From positions 1 through 54,560 of the forward strand of contig NZ_LPXN01000013.1 in the NCBI RefSeq assembly GCF_001618175.1: DNA of 54,560 bases, written 5' to 3'. This document shows positions 17,140 to 27,499 of this stretch, one piece after another. The DNA is from Oceanibaculum pacificum. GTDB taxonomy: Bacteria > Pseudomonadota > Alphaproteobacteria > Oceanibaculales > Oceanibaculaceae. A program made the translations under genes and the position numbers. Under the pieces are notes generated by a model. It had not been told where the DNA came from and ran no database searches. It saw nothing but the letters and a program-made list of their open reading frames with translations. Position 1 is the stretch's first letter. Every line of letters begins with the position of its first letter.

Positions 17140-17637
17140 TCAGCGCGGCTTGCGGGCCAGCACCAGCGGCTGGACCGGCTGGGCTTCGAGGTCCCAGGGG
17201 AAGTAGATCCAGGTGTCCTGGCTGACCTCGGTGATGAAGGTGTCGACCATCGGCCGGCCGCGCGGCTTGGCGTAGACGGTGGCGATATGCGCCTTGGGCA
17301 GCATTTCGCGCACCGCCTTGGCGGTGACGCCGCTATCGACCAGATCGTCGACCACCAGCAGCCCCTCGCCATCGCCCGGCACGCCCTTCAGCACGGTCAA
17401 CCGGCCCTGCTGGCCAAGCGCCTTGTGGTCGTCATAGCTGGCGATGCAGACCGTGTCGACCAGGCGGATTTCCAGCTCGCGCGCCACGATGGCGGCTGGC
17501 ACCAGCCCGCCACGGGCAATGGCGACGACGCCCTTCCACGCGCCCATATCCATCAGCCGCCAGGCCAGCGCCTTGGAATTGCGGTGCAGCTCCTCCCAGG
17601 AGACCAGGAAGGCTTTTTCGGGCGATGCGTGCGACAA
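17140..17637 (-). CDS. gpt: Xanthine(-guanine) phosphoribosyltransferase
   Basis: The 165-residue protein has the type I phosphoribosyltransferase fold with the PRPP-binding motif [15 protein letters not shown] and an [18 protein letters not shown] loop, matching Gpt-type purine salvage enzymes that make XMP or GMP from the free base and PRPP. The start codon is TTG: the reading begins TTG TCG CAC GCA, with GGAGGA six bases upstream, and there is no in-frame ATG that would keep the conserved N-terminus. Confidence 0.9.
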   Translation of the reverse strand: MSHASPEKAFLVSWEELHRNSKALAWRLMDMGAWKGVVAIARGGLVPAAIVARELEIRLVDTVCIASYDDHKALGQQGRLTVLKGVPGDGEGLLVVDDLVDSGVTAKAVREMLPKAHIATVYAKPRGRPMVDTFITEVSQDTWIYFPWDLEAQPVQPLVLARKPR

Positions 17638-17703
17638 GATCGATCCTCCGGCTGTGCTGCGGCAGTCTTAGCCAAGCCGGCGGCGGCACGCAATGTCGGG
17701 CTA

Positions 17704-18129
17704 TCAGGTGGTCAAATCGGGCGCCCGCACCAAGGCGCAGCCATTGATGCGCCAGGCGCCGTCGGCCTGGCGCTCCATCTCGTACAGCGCGATGGCGGGC
17801 AACCCGTCCGGCCCGACCAGGCGGACCTGCTGGATCAGCACGCCGTTGCGCCACTCCAGCGCCTGGAATTCCACTTGGGCGGCGCGATAAACCGGCGGAT
17901 AGCCGGTCTGCACCATGCCCAAGAAGGTCGCCGGATCGCCGAACAGCCGCTGGATCAGGGGCGATGCCTGGGCGAACGCCGTCTGGCCGTCGTCGCGCCG
18001 GAAGGCCTGGAGCTGACGCTCGATCACGCCCCGGATTTCCGCTTCGTCGGCCGCCGTCACGCCCTGCGCCTGGACAGGCGGGGCGAGGCAGAGAAACAGC
18101 AGCATGAGGGCCGCCAGCCAGCGTGTCAT
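17704..18129 (-). CDS. DUF4864 domain-containing exported protein
   Basis: This 141-residue protein has a signal peptide (hydrophobic core ALMLLFLCLAPP, likely cut after VQAQ) and a DUF4864 body with IRGVIERQLQAFRRDD, AFAQASPLIQRLFGDPATFLGMV and a closing WRINGCAL. The fold is of the NTF2-like, ketosteroid-isomerase type and the function is unknown. A good site, GGGAG, precedes the ATG. It is probably periplasmic. Confidence 0.85.
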   Translation of the reverse strand: MTRWLAALMLLFLCLAPPVQAQGVTAADEAEIRGVIERQLQAFRRDDGQTAFAQASPLIQRLFGDPATFLGMVQTGYPPVYRAAQVEFQALEWRNGVLIQQVRLVGPDGLPAIALYEMERQADGAWRINGCALVRAPDLTT

Positions 18130-18197
18130 CGGTCCATCTCCCGTATAGTCGACAAGACTAACATACGGGCACTTCCCTGATTGGCGAGGGGCTGCGC

Positions 18198-18230
18198 AAA
18201 AGAAAACCGGCGTCCCGCGGGACGCCGGTT
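18198..18230 (-). terminator. Rho-independent terminator after the 18253-19413 gene
   Basis: A perfect 26-bp palindrome (18205-18230, core GGCGTCCCGCGGGACGCC) is followed on the minus strand by TTTTCTTTT (18206-18198). It lies 23 bases past the stop codon of the lipoprotein gene and is a textbook intrinsic terminator. Confidence 0.85.
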
Positions 18231-18252
18231 CCCATCCCGATATCGTCGCCGA

Positions 18253-19413
18253 TCAGCGGATGTAAAGATGCACCTCGTTGCCCGCCGCGTTGCCGCTGCT
18301 GGCCGAGGAGAGATTCACGCGCTGCGACGGCAGGCCCATTTCGGTCAGGGTGCGCAGCACCTTTTCCGCATTGCGCCGCGCATTGGTGGAGTTCAGCGAG
18401 GTCTGCGCCGCATTGCCCTGCGAGGTGCTGACCGCCACCAGGTCGAAGCTGGCGTCCGGCCGGCGCTCCAGCGCCGTCGAAACGGCGTTGTACAGCGCCT
18501 CCTCGTAGGAGACGTTCGGCTGGTCGAAGCGGATCACGACCAGCGGTCGCGCGCCGGCGGCCGGGCCGGCCATGCGGGAGGCCACGCCCAGATTCTGCGG
18601 CGGGCTGCCGGCGATGGTGGTCGGCATGAATGCGCGGTTGGCGAGACTGGAGCCGTAGAGCTGGCCGTTCTTGATCGCCAGCGCCAGGGTCTGCAGATTG
18701 TTGCGCTCATTGCCGACATAGAGGGTCTGGCGGCGCACATCGTCGCTCATCTCGTTCAGCAGGCGGTCGATCAGCACCACGGTGCGATTGACGTCGTCCT
18801 CCAGGATGTTGAGCTGGCGATGATCCTCCTCGACCGCGCCGGACAGGCCGTAGGCCGCGCGGGTCGATTGCAGCATGTAGGCCGCCAGGTTGCTGTCGGC
18901 GGCGACGCGGTTCGCCAGCTCGTTCATCTTGGCGATGTCGGTGTTCAGCGTCTCCAGCTGCCGCTGCGCCTGGTCCCACTGGTTCACCAGGATCGGGTTG
19001 CCCGGCGTGGTGCCGACCTGCAGGCGCGCATTGATCGCCGCGACCGTGCCGTGATAGCCGGCGGCATTCTGCACGGTGACGTTGCGAATCTGCTGCAGCG
19101 TGTCGTTATGCTGCGCGATCGAGCCCTGCAGGCGGCGCAGATCCTCGCGCAGCTCCTGCACTTTCTGGCCGACAAAGGTGCCCGTGGGCTGCCCCGGCGT
19201 CGGCGGCTGGACCTGGAAATTGGTGCTGCCAAGCATCGGCGGCGTGGCCGCCCGCTCCGACGCGGAAGGCTCGATTGCGATCTGCTCGCTCTTCTGGCCG
19301 CTTGCTGGTTCTTCCCCGGTCAATGTTGGCCAGAGCGAGTCCGACGCAAACGAACATCCGGAGAGTAGCAGCGCTGCCCCCAAAAGACCGGCCCAGTTTC
19401 GGGACTTCGTCAT
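18253..19413 (-). CDS. Lipoprotein with coiled-coil centre and OmpA-like C-terminus
   Basis: This 386-residue protein starts at the ATG at 19413, which gives a lipoprotein signal (GLLGAALLLSGC). A Pro/Thr-rich linker leads to long helical, coiled-coil-prone stretches (about residues 80-240: VQELREDLRRLQGSIAQHND, DQAQRQLETLNTDIAKMNE). The last 100 residues, with VVIRFDQPNVSYEEALYNAV, DLVAVS and NARRNAEKVLRTLTEMGLP, follow the OmpA/Pal order used to bind peptidoglycan, though the match is loose. It probably links the outer membrane to the cell wall. It has its own terminator and stands alone. Confidence 0.75.
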   Translation of the reverse strand: MTKSRNWAGLLGAALLLSGCSFASDSLWPTLTGEEPASGQKSEQIAIEPSASERAATPPMLGSTNFQVQPPTPGQPTGTFVGQKVQELREDLRRLQGSIAQHNDTLQQIRNVTVQNAAGYHGTVAAINARLQVGTTPGNPILVNQWDQAQRQLETLNTDIAKMNELANRVAADSNLAAYMLQSTRAAYGLSGAVEEDHRQLNILEDDVNRTVVLIDRLLNEMSDDVRRQTLYVGNERNNLQTLALAIKNGQLYGSSLANRAFMPTTIAGSPPQNLGVASRMAGPAAGARPLVVIRFDQPNVSYEEALYNAVSTALERRPDASFDLVAVSTSQGNAAQTSLNSTNARRNAEKVLRTLTEMGLPSQRVNLSSASSGNAAGNEVHLYIR

Positions 19414-19805
19414 TCCAGACTGCCACTTTGTTAGTTTCAGGTGCCCCAGATCACGATCAGCCACAGACGATTTCTTGCCCCCGCCTTTAGCTTCGAAATC
19501 GAATTAATCGAATTTCATCAGCAAAACCAGCTAACCGCTTCATTTTGCGTCGATACTAACCAAAGCGTGTCGGGGTCACAAGCTGATTTAGGCAATTCGG
19601 CGGCAAGCAGGGGCTGAATGCCGGTTATGGCCGGCAAAAAAGCCGGGCCGAAAATGGTTAACGCCGACCCGGAAGCCGGGGCGCGGCACCGCCGGATTGC
19701 CGGCGCGAAAAGTTTTGCGATGCCTATTGCCTTTGCCAAAACCTTTGAGTAGTGTGCGCGCCTCATCGCGGACGGCCGTTCGAAACCGCCATTCCCCGCG
19801 ACAAA
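19414..19805. other. Intergenic region before tRNA-Arg
   Basis: This 392-base gap holds the promoter of the lipoprotein gene (an AT-rich stretch near 19490-19515 with the near-palindrome GAAATCGAATTAATCGAATT), several GC-rich short inverted repeats around 19610-19710, and a promoter-like pair for the tRNA. I see no protein gene in it; open frames reading across it on the minus strand are antisense to the tRNA. Confidence 0.6.
19727..19755 (+). promoter_or_regulatory. Candidate promoter of the tRNA-Arg gene
   Basis: TTGCCT (19727-19732), a 17-base spacer and TAGTGT (19750-19755) lie 50 bases before the mature tRNA 5' end, leaving a short leader for RNase P to remove. Confidence 0.45.
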
Positions 19806-19882
19806 GCGCCCGTAGCTCAATTGGATAGAGCATCTGACTACGGATCAGAAGGCTAGGAGTTCGAATCTCTTCGGGCGCACCA
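19806..19882 (+). tRNA. tRNA-Arg (anticodon ACG)
   Basis: The 77-base gene folds as a cloverleaf. The acceptor arms GCGCCCG (19806-19812) and CGGGCGC (19872-19878) pair fully. The anticodon stem TCTGA/TCAGA encloses CTACGGA, with anticodon ACG at 19840-19842, and the T-loop reads GTTCGAATC. CCA is encoded. ACG is normally edited to ICG to read CGU, CGC and CGA. Confidence 0.97.
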
Positions 19883-19961
19883 TTTCTCCCTTTCTTGCCT
19901 ACCAAATAGCTGCACCCGGTCCGGCGACCGTCTATGGTTGCCGCCACACCGGGAGAATGCC

Positions 19962-21797
19962 ATGAGCTTGAGCGAACCGACCGCCGCTGCCGCGACCGAT
20001 CCGGCGGCGATTCTGCGCGATGTGTTCGGCCATGCCGGCTTCAAGGGGCTGCAGGAAGATGTCGTGCGCCATGTCACCGGCGGCGGCGACGCAGTGGTGC
20101 TGTTTCCCACCGGGGCGGGCAAGTCGCTGTGCTATCAGGTGCCGGCGCTGTGCCGGGCGGGGGTGGGCATCGTGGTGTCGCCGCTGATCGCCCTTATGCG
20201 CGACCAGGTGGAGGCGCTGCGCCAGGCCGGCGTTCGGGCGGCGGCGCTGAACTCCTCGCTGTCGGCGGAAGAGGCGGCCGAGGTGCGGCGCGACCTGCGG
20301 CGCGGCGCTCTCGACTTGCTGTATGTGGCGCCGGAACGGCTGGTCACATCCGGCTTCCAGCAGATGATCGCCGAGGCGCGCATCGCCCTGTTCGCCATCG
20401 ACGAGGCGCATTGCGTCAGCCAGTGGGGTCACGATTTCCGCCCGGAATATCGCGACCTCGCCATGCTGGCGGAACTGTATCCCGGCGTGCCGCGCATAGC
20501 GCTGACCGCCACCGCCGATCCGGCCACGCGGGCCGACCTGATCGAGCGGCTGCGGCTGGGCCAGGCGCGGGTCTTCGTCACCAGCTTCGACCGGCCGAAC
20601 ATCGCCTACGCCATCGTCGAGCGCGAGAGCCCGCGCCGGCAGCTTCTGTCCTTCCTGGAGAAGCACAAGGGCAATAGCGGCATCGTCTATTGCCTGTCGC
20701 GCGCCAAGGTGGAGGACATCGCGCAATGGCTGAGCCAGCAGGGCATCCGCGCCCTGCCCTATCATGCCGGGCTGGATGCCGGCATCCGCAGCGCCAACCA
20801 GGATGCCTTCCTGAAGGAGGACGGGCTGTGCCTGGTGGCTACCGTCGCCTTCGGCATGGGCATCGACAAGCCGGATGTGCGCTATGTCGCGCATCTCGAC
20901 CTGCCCGCCTCGATCGAGGCCTATTACCAGGAGACCGGGCGCGCCGGCCGCGACGGGCTGCCGTCCGACGCTTGGATGAGCTACGGCATGGCCGATGTGG
21001 TGCAGCGCCGGCGGATGATCGACGAGGGGGCCGCGCCGGAGGAGGTGAAGCGCCTGGAGCGCGGCAAGCTGAACGCGCTGCTGGGCGTCTGCGAAACCGC
21101 CGAATGCCGGCGCAAGGCGATCCTGGCGCATTTCGGCGAGGCGCACCCCGGCCAGTGCGGCAATTGCGACACCTGCCTGTCGCCGGTCGAAACCTGGGAC
21201 GGCTCGGAAGCGGCGATCAAGGCGATGGCGGCGGTCTACCGCACCGGCCAGCGCTTCGGGGCCGGCCATGTGATCGACGTTCTGACCGGCAAGGTGACGG
21301 AGAAGGTCACCCGCTTCGGCCATGACAAGCAGCCGGTCTTCGCCGCCGGCAAGGAGATCGACATGCGGGGCTGGCAATCGGTGATCCGCCAGCTCACCGC
21401 CGCCGGGCTAATCGTGGTCGACCACGCCAATCACGGCGCGTTGACGCTGGGCGAGGATGCCCGCGCGGTGTTCCGCCACGAACGGCCGGTGATCCTGCGC
21501 AAGGACCGCCCGCGCAAGGCCGCCGAGGTGCGGCGCGATCTGGCGCGCAGCGCCGCCGCCGACCTGCCGCCCGAGGCAGCCTCCCTGTTCGAGGCGCTGC
21601 GGGCCGAGCGCAGCCGGCTGGCGAAGGAGCAGGGCGTGCCGCCCTATGTGGTGTTCCAGGACGTCACGCTGCGCGCCATGGCGACCGACCGGCCGGAAAC
21701 GGCGGAGCAGATGCTCCGCCTGCCCGGCGTCGGCCAGGCGAAGCTGGAACGCTACGGCGCGGCGTTCCTCGACGTGCTGCTCAATCCGCCTCGCTGA
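19962..21797 (+). CDS. recQ: ATP-dependent DNA helicase RecQ
   Basis: The 611-residue protein has the whole RecQ layout. Motif 0 lies in [10 protein letters not shown], Walker A in [15 protein letters not shown] in [15 protein letters not shown], motifs IV-VI run to [15 protein letters not shown], and the zinc-binding cluster is in CETAECRRK...CGNCDTC. A winged-helix RQC part and a C-terminal HRDC domain follow, ending with [13 protein letters not shown]. It unwinds 3'-5' in recombination and repair. The ATG at 19962 follows GGGAGA and fits the family. Its 3' end overlaps the convergent permease gene by 17 bases. Confidence 0.94.
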   Translation: MSLSEPTAAAATDPAAILRDVFGHAGFKGLQEDVVRHVTGGGDAVVLFPTGAGKSLCYQVPALCRAGVGIVVSPLIALMRDQVEALRQAGVRAAALNSSLSAEEAAEVRRDLRRGALDLLYVAPERLVTSGFQQMIAEARIALFAIDEAHCVSQWGHDFRPEYRDLAMLAELYPGVPRIALTATADPATRADLIERLRLGQARVFVTSFDRPNIAYAIVERESPRRQLLSFLEKHKGNSGIVYCLSRAKVEDIAQWLSQQGIRALPYHAGLDAGIRSANQDAFLKEDGLCLVATVAFGMGIDKPDVRYVAHLDLPASIEAYYQETGRAGRDGLPSDAWMSYGMADVVQRRRMIDEGAAPEEVKRLERGKLNALLGVCETAECRRKAILAHFGEAHPGQCGNCDTCLSPVETWDGSEAAIKAMAAVYRTGQRFGAGHVIDVLTGKVTEKVTRFGHDKQPVFAAGKEIDMRGWQSVIRQLTAAGLIVVDHANHGALTLGEDARAVFRHERPVILRKDRPRKAAEVRRDLARSAAADLPPEAASLFEALRAERSRLAKEQGVPPYVVFQDVTLRAMATDRPETAEQMLRLPGVGQAKLERYGAAFLDVLLNPPR

Positions 21798-23142
21798 ATT
21801 TCCGCCTGCCCCGGGACTGCCGCTCCAGCAGCAGCAGCGGCACGCCGGCCAGCAGCATGGCCACGCCGATCAGCGCCCCGGCCCCGGTATAGACCAGGCT
21901 GGAATAAAGCAGCCCCAGACAGGTCAGGCTGAAGATCGCCGGCAGCACCGGGTAGAACGGCACCTTGAAGGGGCGCTCGCGATCCGGGTCTTTCCGGCGC
22001 AGCACGAACAGCGCCAGGCTGACCAGCAGCATGAAGAACCAGAAGACCGGCGCGGTGTAATCGACCATCGCCTGGAACCCGTCCCGTGTCACCGCGCCGA
22101 ATAGGATCAGCGCCAGGGCGATGCCGGCCTGCGTCAGCAGCCCGTTGGTCGGCGTCTTGCCGCGCCCGTCCCACGCCCCCAGGAAGCGCAGCTGCGGCAC
22201 ATCGCGGCCGATGGCGTAATAGGCCCGCCCGCCGGTCAGGATGGTGCCATTGAGGGAGCTGAGCGCGGCGATGCAGACGATCAGGCTGAGCACGATGGCG
22301 CCGGTCTCGCCGATGGCCAGGCGCATCAGATCGGCGGCCACCGCGTCGCTGGCGCGCAGCCCGTCCAGCCCCATGCTGTAGAGATAGGCCATGTTGACCA
22401 GCCCATAGGCCAGCATGATCAGCAGCACGCCGATCATCAGCACCCGCACCATGGTGCGCTTCACGTCGCGGATTTCGCCGGACAGATAGGCCGCCTCGTT
22501 CCAGCCGCCATAGGTCAGCAGCACCAGCACCATCGCCATGCCGATGGCGGCGGCCCCATCGGCGGATTCAGGCGCGGCGACAGCGGGGGCGGGGGCCGGA
22601 TCGGCATTGAAGCCGACCACCACGATGGCCGCCAGCGCCAGCAGCAGAAACAGGAAGAACAGCGTCTGGGTACGCTTCGAGGGCTGGGTGCCCAATATGT
22701 TCACGCCGGTGAACGCCAGCACGCCCAGAACCGCATGCACCGCCGCGCCGTGATCGCCCAGCGGCAGCAGCGTCTGCGCGTAATCGCCATAGACGAAGGC
22801 CAGCGCCGCGATGGCGCCGGTCTGAATCACCGCGCCGCGCGCCCAGGCGAAGAACAGCCCGGCGGAGCGGCCGAAGGCGCGGCTGAGGAAATGATACTCG
22901 CCGCCGGCGCTGGGATAGGCGGAGCCCAGCTCGGCATAGGTCAGCGCGCCGACCAGGGTGATCAGCCCGCCCGCGACCCAGACGCCGATGAAGGCGACCT
23001 CGCTATCGACATTGGCGGCGACCAGGGAGGGTGTCTTGAAGATACCGATGCCGATGACGACGGCAACGATGATCGCCACCCCCTCCAGGACGGACAGGGT
23101 GGCGGCCGGTTCGCTGGCGCGGCCGGTAGCGGGGTTGGGCAT
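21781..23142 (-). CDS. APC family amino acid permease
   Basis: The 453-residue membrane protein has about 12 helices and the amino acid-polyamine-organocation signature in helix 1 ([19 protein letters not shown]), then [23 protein letters not shown] and [21 protein letters not shown], closest to the LAT-like branch. It would carry an amino acid by exchange or proton symport; the substrate cannot be told. AAGGAA precedes the ATG. Its stop lies inside the recQ 3' end. Confidence 0.88.
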   Translation of the reverse strand: MPNPATGRASEPAATLSVLEGVAIIVAVVIGIGIFKTPSLVAANVDSEVAFIGVWVAGGLITLVGALTYAELGSAYPSAGGEYHFLSRAFGRSAGLFFAWARGAVIQTGAIAALAFVYGDYAQTLLPLGDHGAAVHAVLGVLAFTGVNILGTQPSKRTQTLFFLFLLLALAAIVVVGFNADPAPAPAVAAPESADGAAAIGMAMVLVLLTYGGWNEAAYLSGEIRDVKRTMVRVLMIGVLLIMLAYGLVNMAYLYSMGLDGLRASDAVAADLMRLAIGETGAIVLSLIVCIAALSSLNGTILTGGRAYYAIGRDVPQLRFLGAWDGRGKTPTNGLLTQAGIALALILFGAVTRDGFQAMVDYTAPVFWFFMLLVSLALFVLRRKDPDRERPFKVPFYPVLPAIFSLTCLGLLYSSLVYTGAGALIGVAMLLAGVPLLLLERQSRGRRKFSEAD

Positions 23143-23246
23143 GCGGGTTCCTTGCGGCCAAGGCCCCAGAGGGGCGCTAACGGGACAGCCCCCCGCGCGG
23201 CGGCAACAGGCCAGCCGCGCGGGGAGTCAGAGGGGAAGCCGGGCGA

Positions 23247-24110
23247 TCAGCCGCGGGTCGCGCGCCAATCGCCGGCGCGCTGCGATTCCGGCAGCGGCTC
23301 GATGGAACCGCCGGTCACCCGGCCGACATAGCGCAGAATCTTGCCCGGCGCGGTCTCGACGCCGAACTCGATCCGGTCGCCCTGCAGCTTGGGATCGCTG
23401 AGCGGCACCGACTTGCCGTCCACCGTCGCCGTGCCGGCGATCTTCTGGAATTCCTGGGTCAGATCGACGGTGAAGTCGCCCCCCGGATTCTGCACCTTCC
23501 AGTTGCCATCGACCTTGGCCGGCACGATCCAGAAATAAACGTTGCGGCCATCGACATTGGCCTCGGCGTCAGGCTTCCAATCATCCATCGAGAAGGCGTG
23601 GGAGACGATGCGCGTGCCCGGCCGCAGCTCCAGCAGCGTCGGGCGCAGTTTCAGGTTGATCCGCTGCAGCAGATACATGGTGATGACCGAGGCTTGGCTC
23701 AGATCGGTCTCGAACAAATTCTGCTGGCGGAATTCCACAGCATCGGAAACGCCGGCCATCTTGGCGTTGTTGGTGGCCTCGGCGATGCGCGCGGGATCGA
23801 TATCCACGCCCATCGCCCCCTTGGCGCCGCGATCCTTCACCGCAGCGATGGCGATACGGCCGTCGCCGGAGCCGAGATCGATGACGTAATCCTGATTGCC
23901 GACCTGCGCCATATCCAGCATCCGCTCGACCACATCGTCCGGCGTCGGGACGAAGGGAACGTCGAGATTAACCGATCGGTTGGTCTGCGCCGCGACCGGC
24001 GCGGCGATGAGCGGCAGCGCGCCGAACAGTCCGGCGGCCAGCGCCAGGGCCAGATGCCGGCGCAGGGCGGGCGATTGCGGCGTGGCAGGGGGTGATGTGA
24101 TTGCGGTCAT
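23247..24110 (-). CDS. Exported class I methyltransferase-fold protein
   Basis: This 287-residue protein has an N-terminal signal peptide (basic RRH, core LALALAAGLFGALPLIAA, cleavage after VAAQ) followed by a seven-strand methyltransferase domain with motif I VIDLGSGDGRIAIA, GVDIDPARI and QQNLFETDL. The C-terminal 90 residues look like a beta-rich domain. SAM is not known to be available outside the cytoplasm, so either it stays inside, anchored by an uncleaved helix, or it binds another ligand. Proteins of this type with VPFVPTPDDVVERML occur in many proteobacteria and have no known role. AGGAGA precedes the ATG. Confidence 0.8.
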   Translation of the reverse strand: MTAITSPPATPQSPALRRHLALALAAGLFGALPLIAAPVAAQTNRSVNLDVPFVPTPDDVVERMLDMAQVGNQDYVIDLGSGDGRIAIAAVKDRGAKGAMGVDIDPARIAEATNNAKMAGVSDAVEFRQQNLFETDLSQASVITMYLLQRINLKLRPTLLELRPGTRIVSHAFSMDDWKPDAEANVDGRNVYFWIVPAKVDGNWKVQNPGGDFTVDLTQEFQKIAGTATVDGKSVPLSDPKLQGDRIEFGVETAPGKILRYVGRVTGGSIEPLPESQRAGDWRATRG

Positions 24111-24408
24111 GGATATCTCCTGGATCGGGAAAACAGGAGAGACGACCGCCGCAGCATGCCGAATCGCCAGCCGCTTCCATTAGAGAAACGGTTGGAATTG
24201 TTACAATTCAGCGACTATCTGCGGCTGTAATTCGCCTCATTACACCAACCGGATATTGGACGCTATGTGCGGCAACAAAATCGTGGAACCGTTCAAAACT
24301 TCGTGATCGCCCCTTCAATTCGTTCGTCCCTTTCCTTTTGCCTCATGCGAAGCGGGCCGGATCGAGAAACGATCCGGCCCGCTGGCAGAGGGAGGGAGAA
24401 AGGGGTCG
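24111..24408. other. Intergenic region between the methyltransferase and RND pump genes
   Basis: The 298-base gap lies upstream of the exported methyltransferase gene and downstream of the RND pump gene, both on the minus strand. It is less GC-rich than its surroundings around 24180-24300 and contains the hairpin at 24351-24383. I see no gene in it. Confidence 0.5.
24351..24383 (-). terminator. Hairpin after the RND pump gene, possible terminator
   Basis: A perfect 14-bp stem (24351-24364 with 24370-24383, core GGGCCGGATCG) closes a five-base loop 26 bases beyond the pump stop codon. No T-run follows on the minus strand, so termination would be imperfect or Rho-assisted; it may instead protect the mRNA 3' end. 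Confidence 0.5.
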
Positions 24409-27400
24409 CTATTCCGCGGGACTTGGATGTGGTGCCACCGGCTCCAGCTCTTCCTGCTTCTTGTGCGGACGGGCCAGCAGCGTATAGGCGGTCGGCACCA
24501 CGAACAGGGTCAGCAGCGTGCCCAGCGTCATGCCGCCGACGATCACCCAGCCAATAGCCTGCCGGCTTTCGGCGCCAGCGCCCGAGGCGACGGCCAGCGG
24601 CACCGCGCCCAGCACCATCGCGCCGGTGGTCATCAGGATCGGCCGCAGGCGCAGCACCGCGGCCTCTACCACCGCTTCGCGCAGGCCCATGCCGCGCTCC
24701 TGCAATTGGTTGGAGAATTCCACGATCAGGATGCCGTGCTTGGTGATCAGCCCGACCAGCGTGATCAGGCCGATCTGGCTGTAGATGTTCACCGTATTGC
24801 CGGTGAAATAGAGCGCGGCGAGCGCCCCGGTCATCGAGAGCGGCACCGTCAGCACGATGATGAAGGGATCGATGAAGCTTTCGAACTGCGCCGCCAGCAC
24901 CAGATAGATGAAGGCCAGCGCCAGCAGGAAGATGACATAGAGCGCCTGGCCGGATTGCTGATATTCGCGCGACTGGCCGTTCAGGTCGGTCTGCACATTG
25001 GCCGGCAGCACACGCGCCGCGGCCTCGTTCAGGAATTCCAGCGCCTCGCCCAGGGCATAGCCCGGCGCGATATTCGCCGTGATGGTGGCGGAGCGCAGCT
25101 GGTTGAAGCGGTTCAGCTCGCGCGGGGCCACCACCTCGCGCACGCTGGCGAGGTTGGAGAACTGCACCATCTGCCCGCTCGGCGTGCGGATATAGATGCC
25201 GTTCAGGTCGCCCGGGGTGCGGCGGTCGGCATCCTCCACCTGCACCAGCACGTCATACTGCTCGCCATTCATGTTGAAGCGGGTGACCTGCCGGCCGCCC
25301 AGCAGCGTCTCCAGCGTGCGGCCGATGACCGAAATCGGGATGCCCATGTCGGCCGCCTTCTCGCGGTCGACATTGATGTCGAGCTGCGGCTTGTTCAGCT
25401 TCAGATCATCGTCGAGATTGACGAAGCCGGGATATTTCCGCGCCTCCTCCATCATCAGGCCGAGATAGCCTTCCAGCTCCTGATAGCTGGCGGTGGTCTG
25501 CAGCACGAACTGCACCGGCCGCTCGCGCGGGCTCTGGCCGAAGGCCGGACGGTTGATCGCGAAGGCGCGCACGCCGGCGATCTTCGACAGTTTCTTTTGC
25601 AGCTCCTCGACGATGCTCTGCTGGCTGCGCTCGCGATCCTCCCAGTTTTCCAGGCGGATGAAGGAGGAGGCCTGCGTGACATCCGGCCAGCCCGTCGTGA
25701 TGATCACGCCCCCCACTTCCGGCACCGCCAGCAGGATATCCTGGATCTGCGTGGCGTACCGGTCGGTGAAATCGAGGGTGGATCCCTCGGGCGCGCTGGA
25801 AAACACGTTGATGGTGCTGCGATCCTCGATCGGCGACAGCTCCGACTTCAGATTGGTGAACAGCAGATAGCTGCACCCGCCGACGCCAATGCCGATCAGC
25901 ACCACCAGGAAACGGACCTTCAGCGAGCCCAGCAGAAGGCGCCGGTAGCCGTTGGCCATGCCGTTGAACGCGGATTCCAGCAGATTATAGAGGCGGCCGT
26001 GCGATTCATGGCCCTTGAGCAGCTTGGAACACATCATCGGCGTCAGCGTCAGCGCCACGAAGCCCGACACCATGACCGCGCCCGCCAGCGCCAGCGCGAA
26101 TTCGATGAACAGCCGGCCGGTCCGTCCTTCGGAGAAGGCGACCGGGGCGTACACAGCGGCCAGGGTCAGCGTCATCGCGATGACTGCGAAGGCGATCTCC
26201 TTGGTGCCGATGATCGCCGCCTGGAACGGGGTCTTGCCCTCCTCCAGATGGCGGTGAACATTCTCCAGCACCACGATGGCGTCGTCGACCACCAGGCCGA
26301 TGGCCAGCACCATGGCCAGCAGGGTCAGCGTGTTGACGCTGAACCCCATCATATACATCAGGATGAACGCGCCGATCAGCGACACCGGAATGGTGACCAG
26401 CGGGATCACCGTGGCGCGGAAGCTGCGCAGGAAGAAGAAGATCACCAGGATCACCAGCACGATGGCTTCGGCGATGGTGGTGAACACATTGTCGATCGAG
26501 CGTTCGATGAACACCGAGGTGTCGTAGGCCAGCTCCGCCTTCATGTCGCTCGGCAGATCGGCCAGGATGTTCGGCAATTCGGCCTGCACGGCGCGCGAGA
26601 CTTCCAGCGGGTTCGCCGTCGCCTGCTTCACCACGCCCATGGTGACCGAATCGGAGCCGTTATAGCGCGAGCGGCGGCGGGTATCCTCCGGCCCCAGCTC
26701 GGCGCGGCCGACATCGCGCAACTTCACCTGGAAGCCGTTGGCCTCCTTCAGCACGATGTTCTCAAACTGCGACGGCGTCAGCAAATTGGTGCGCGAGAGA
26801 ACGGTGAATTCGCGATTCAGGCTCTCGATGCGGCCCGAGGGAATCTCGACATTCTGCTGCGCCAGCGCCGCCTCGACATCCTGGACCGTCAGATTGTAGG
26901 CGGCCAGCTTGGCCCGGTCGATCCAGATGCGCATGGAGAAGCGCCGTTCGCCGTAGATGCGCACCTCCGCCAGGCCCGGCAGCGTCTGCAACCGGTCCAC
27001 GAAGAAGCGGTCGGCATAGTCGGACAGCTCCATCTGCGACCGGCCGGGCGCGGAGAAGCCGATGAACAGAATCGGCGAGGCGTCCGCCTCCACCTTGGAG
27101 ATGACGGGCTCGTCAATCTCTTCCGGCAGGCGGCCGCGCACGCGGCTGACCCGGTCGCGCACGTCGCTGGCGGCCACGTCCGGATCGGTCGACAGGCGGA
27201 AGCGCACCGTGATGCTGGAGCGCTCCTGCCGGCTCTGCGAGATGATTGTCTCGATGCCCTCGATGCCGGCGATGGAAGTTTCCAGCACCTGGGTCACCTG
27301 CGACTCGATGATCTCGGCGCTGGCGCCCAGATAGTCGGTCTGCACCGAGACGACGGGCTCGTCGATATTGGGATATTCGCGGACCGGCAACCGGTCGTAG

Positions 27401-27483
27401 GAGACCAGGCCGACCAGCACGATCAGCAGGCTCATCACCGTCGCGAAGACCGGGCGGCGGACGCAGAGTTCCGAGAGATTCAC
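24409..27483 (-). CDS. RND efflux pump inner-membrane subunit (AcrB/MexF type)
   Basis: The 1024-residue protein has the HAE1-RND layout: helix 1, two large periplasmic loops and twelve helices in all. The proton-relay Asp pair lies in GLVVDDAIVVLENVHRH. The family start is VNLSELCVRRPVFATVMSLL, so the start codon is the GTG at 27483, with GGGGAG upstream and a 16-base gap from the adaptor gene. It would export drugs or other toxic compounds with the adaptor; no outer-membrane TolC-type gene is in this operon. Confidence 0.93.
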   Translation of the reverse strand: MNLSELCVRRPVFATVMSLLIVLVGLVSYDRLPVREYPNIDEPVVSVQTDYLGASAEIIESQVTQVLETSIAGIEGIETIISQSRQERSSITVRFRLSTDPDVAASDVRDRVSRVRGRLPEEIDEPVISKVEADASPILFIGFSAPGRSQMELSDYADRFFVDRLQTLPGLAEVRIYGERRFSMRIWIDRAKLAAYNLTVQDVEAALAQQNVEIPSGRIESLNREFTVLSRTNLLTPSQFENIVLKEANGFQVKLRDVGRAELGPEDTRRRSRYNGSDSVTMGVVKQATANPLEVSRAVQAELPNILADLPSDMKAELAYDTSVFIERSIDNVFTTIAEAIVLVILVIFFFLRSFRATVIPLVTIPVSLIGAFILMYMMGFSVNTLTLLAMVLAIGLVVDDAIVVLENVHRHLEEGKTPFQAAIIGTKEIAFAVIAMTLTLAAVYAPVAFSEGRTGRLFIEFALALAGAVMVSGFVALTLTPMMCSKLLKGHESHGRLYNLLESAFNGMANGYRRLLLGSLKVRFLVVLIGIGVGGCSYLLFTNLKSELSPIEDRSTINVFSSAPEGSTLDFTDRYATQIQDILLAVPEVGGVIITTGWPDVTQASSFIRLENWEDRERSQQSIVEELQKKLSKIAGVRAFAINRPAFGQSPRERPVQFVLQTTASYQELEGYLGLMMEEARKYPGFVNLDDDLKLNKPQLDINVDREKAADMGIPISVIGRTLETLLGGRQVTRFNMNGEQYDVLVQVEDADRRTPGDLNGIYIRTPSGQMVQFSNLASVREVVAPRELNRFNQLRSATITANIAPGYALGEALEFLNEAAARVLPANVQTDLNGQSREYQQSGQALYVIFLLALAFIYLVLAAQFESFIDPFIIVLTVPLSMTGALAALYFTGNTVNIYSQIGLITLVGLITKHGILIVEFSNQLQERGMGLREAVVEAAVLRLRPILMTTGAMVLGAVPLAVASGAGAESRQAIGWVIVGGMTLGTLLTLFVVPTAYTLLARPHKKQEELEPVAPHPSPAE

Positions 27484-27499
27484 GAGCCTCTGCTCCCCG

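Noticed and set aside
19588-19947. Minus-strand ORF over the tRNA-Arg gene
   Set aside because: Its peptide contains the well-known false string SLLIRSQMLYPIELRA that arises when tRNA genes are translated antisense; there is no ribosome-binding site.
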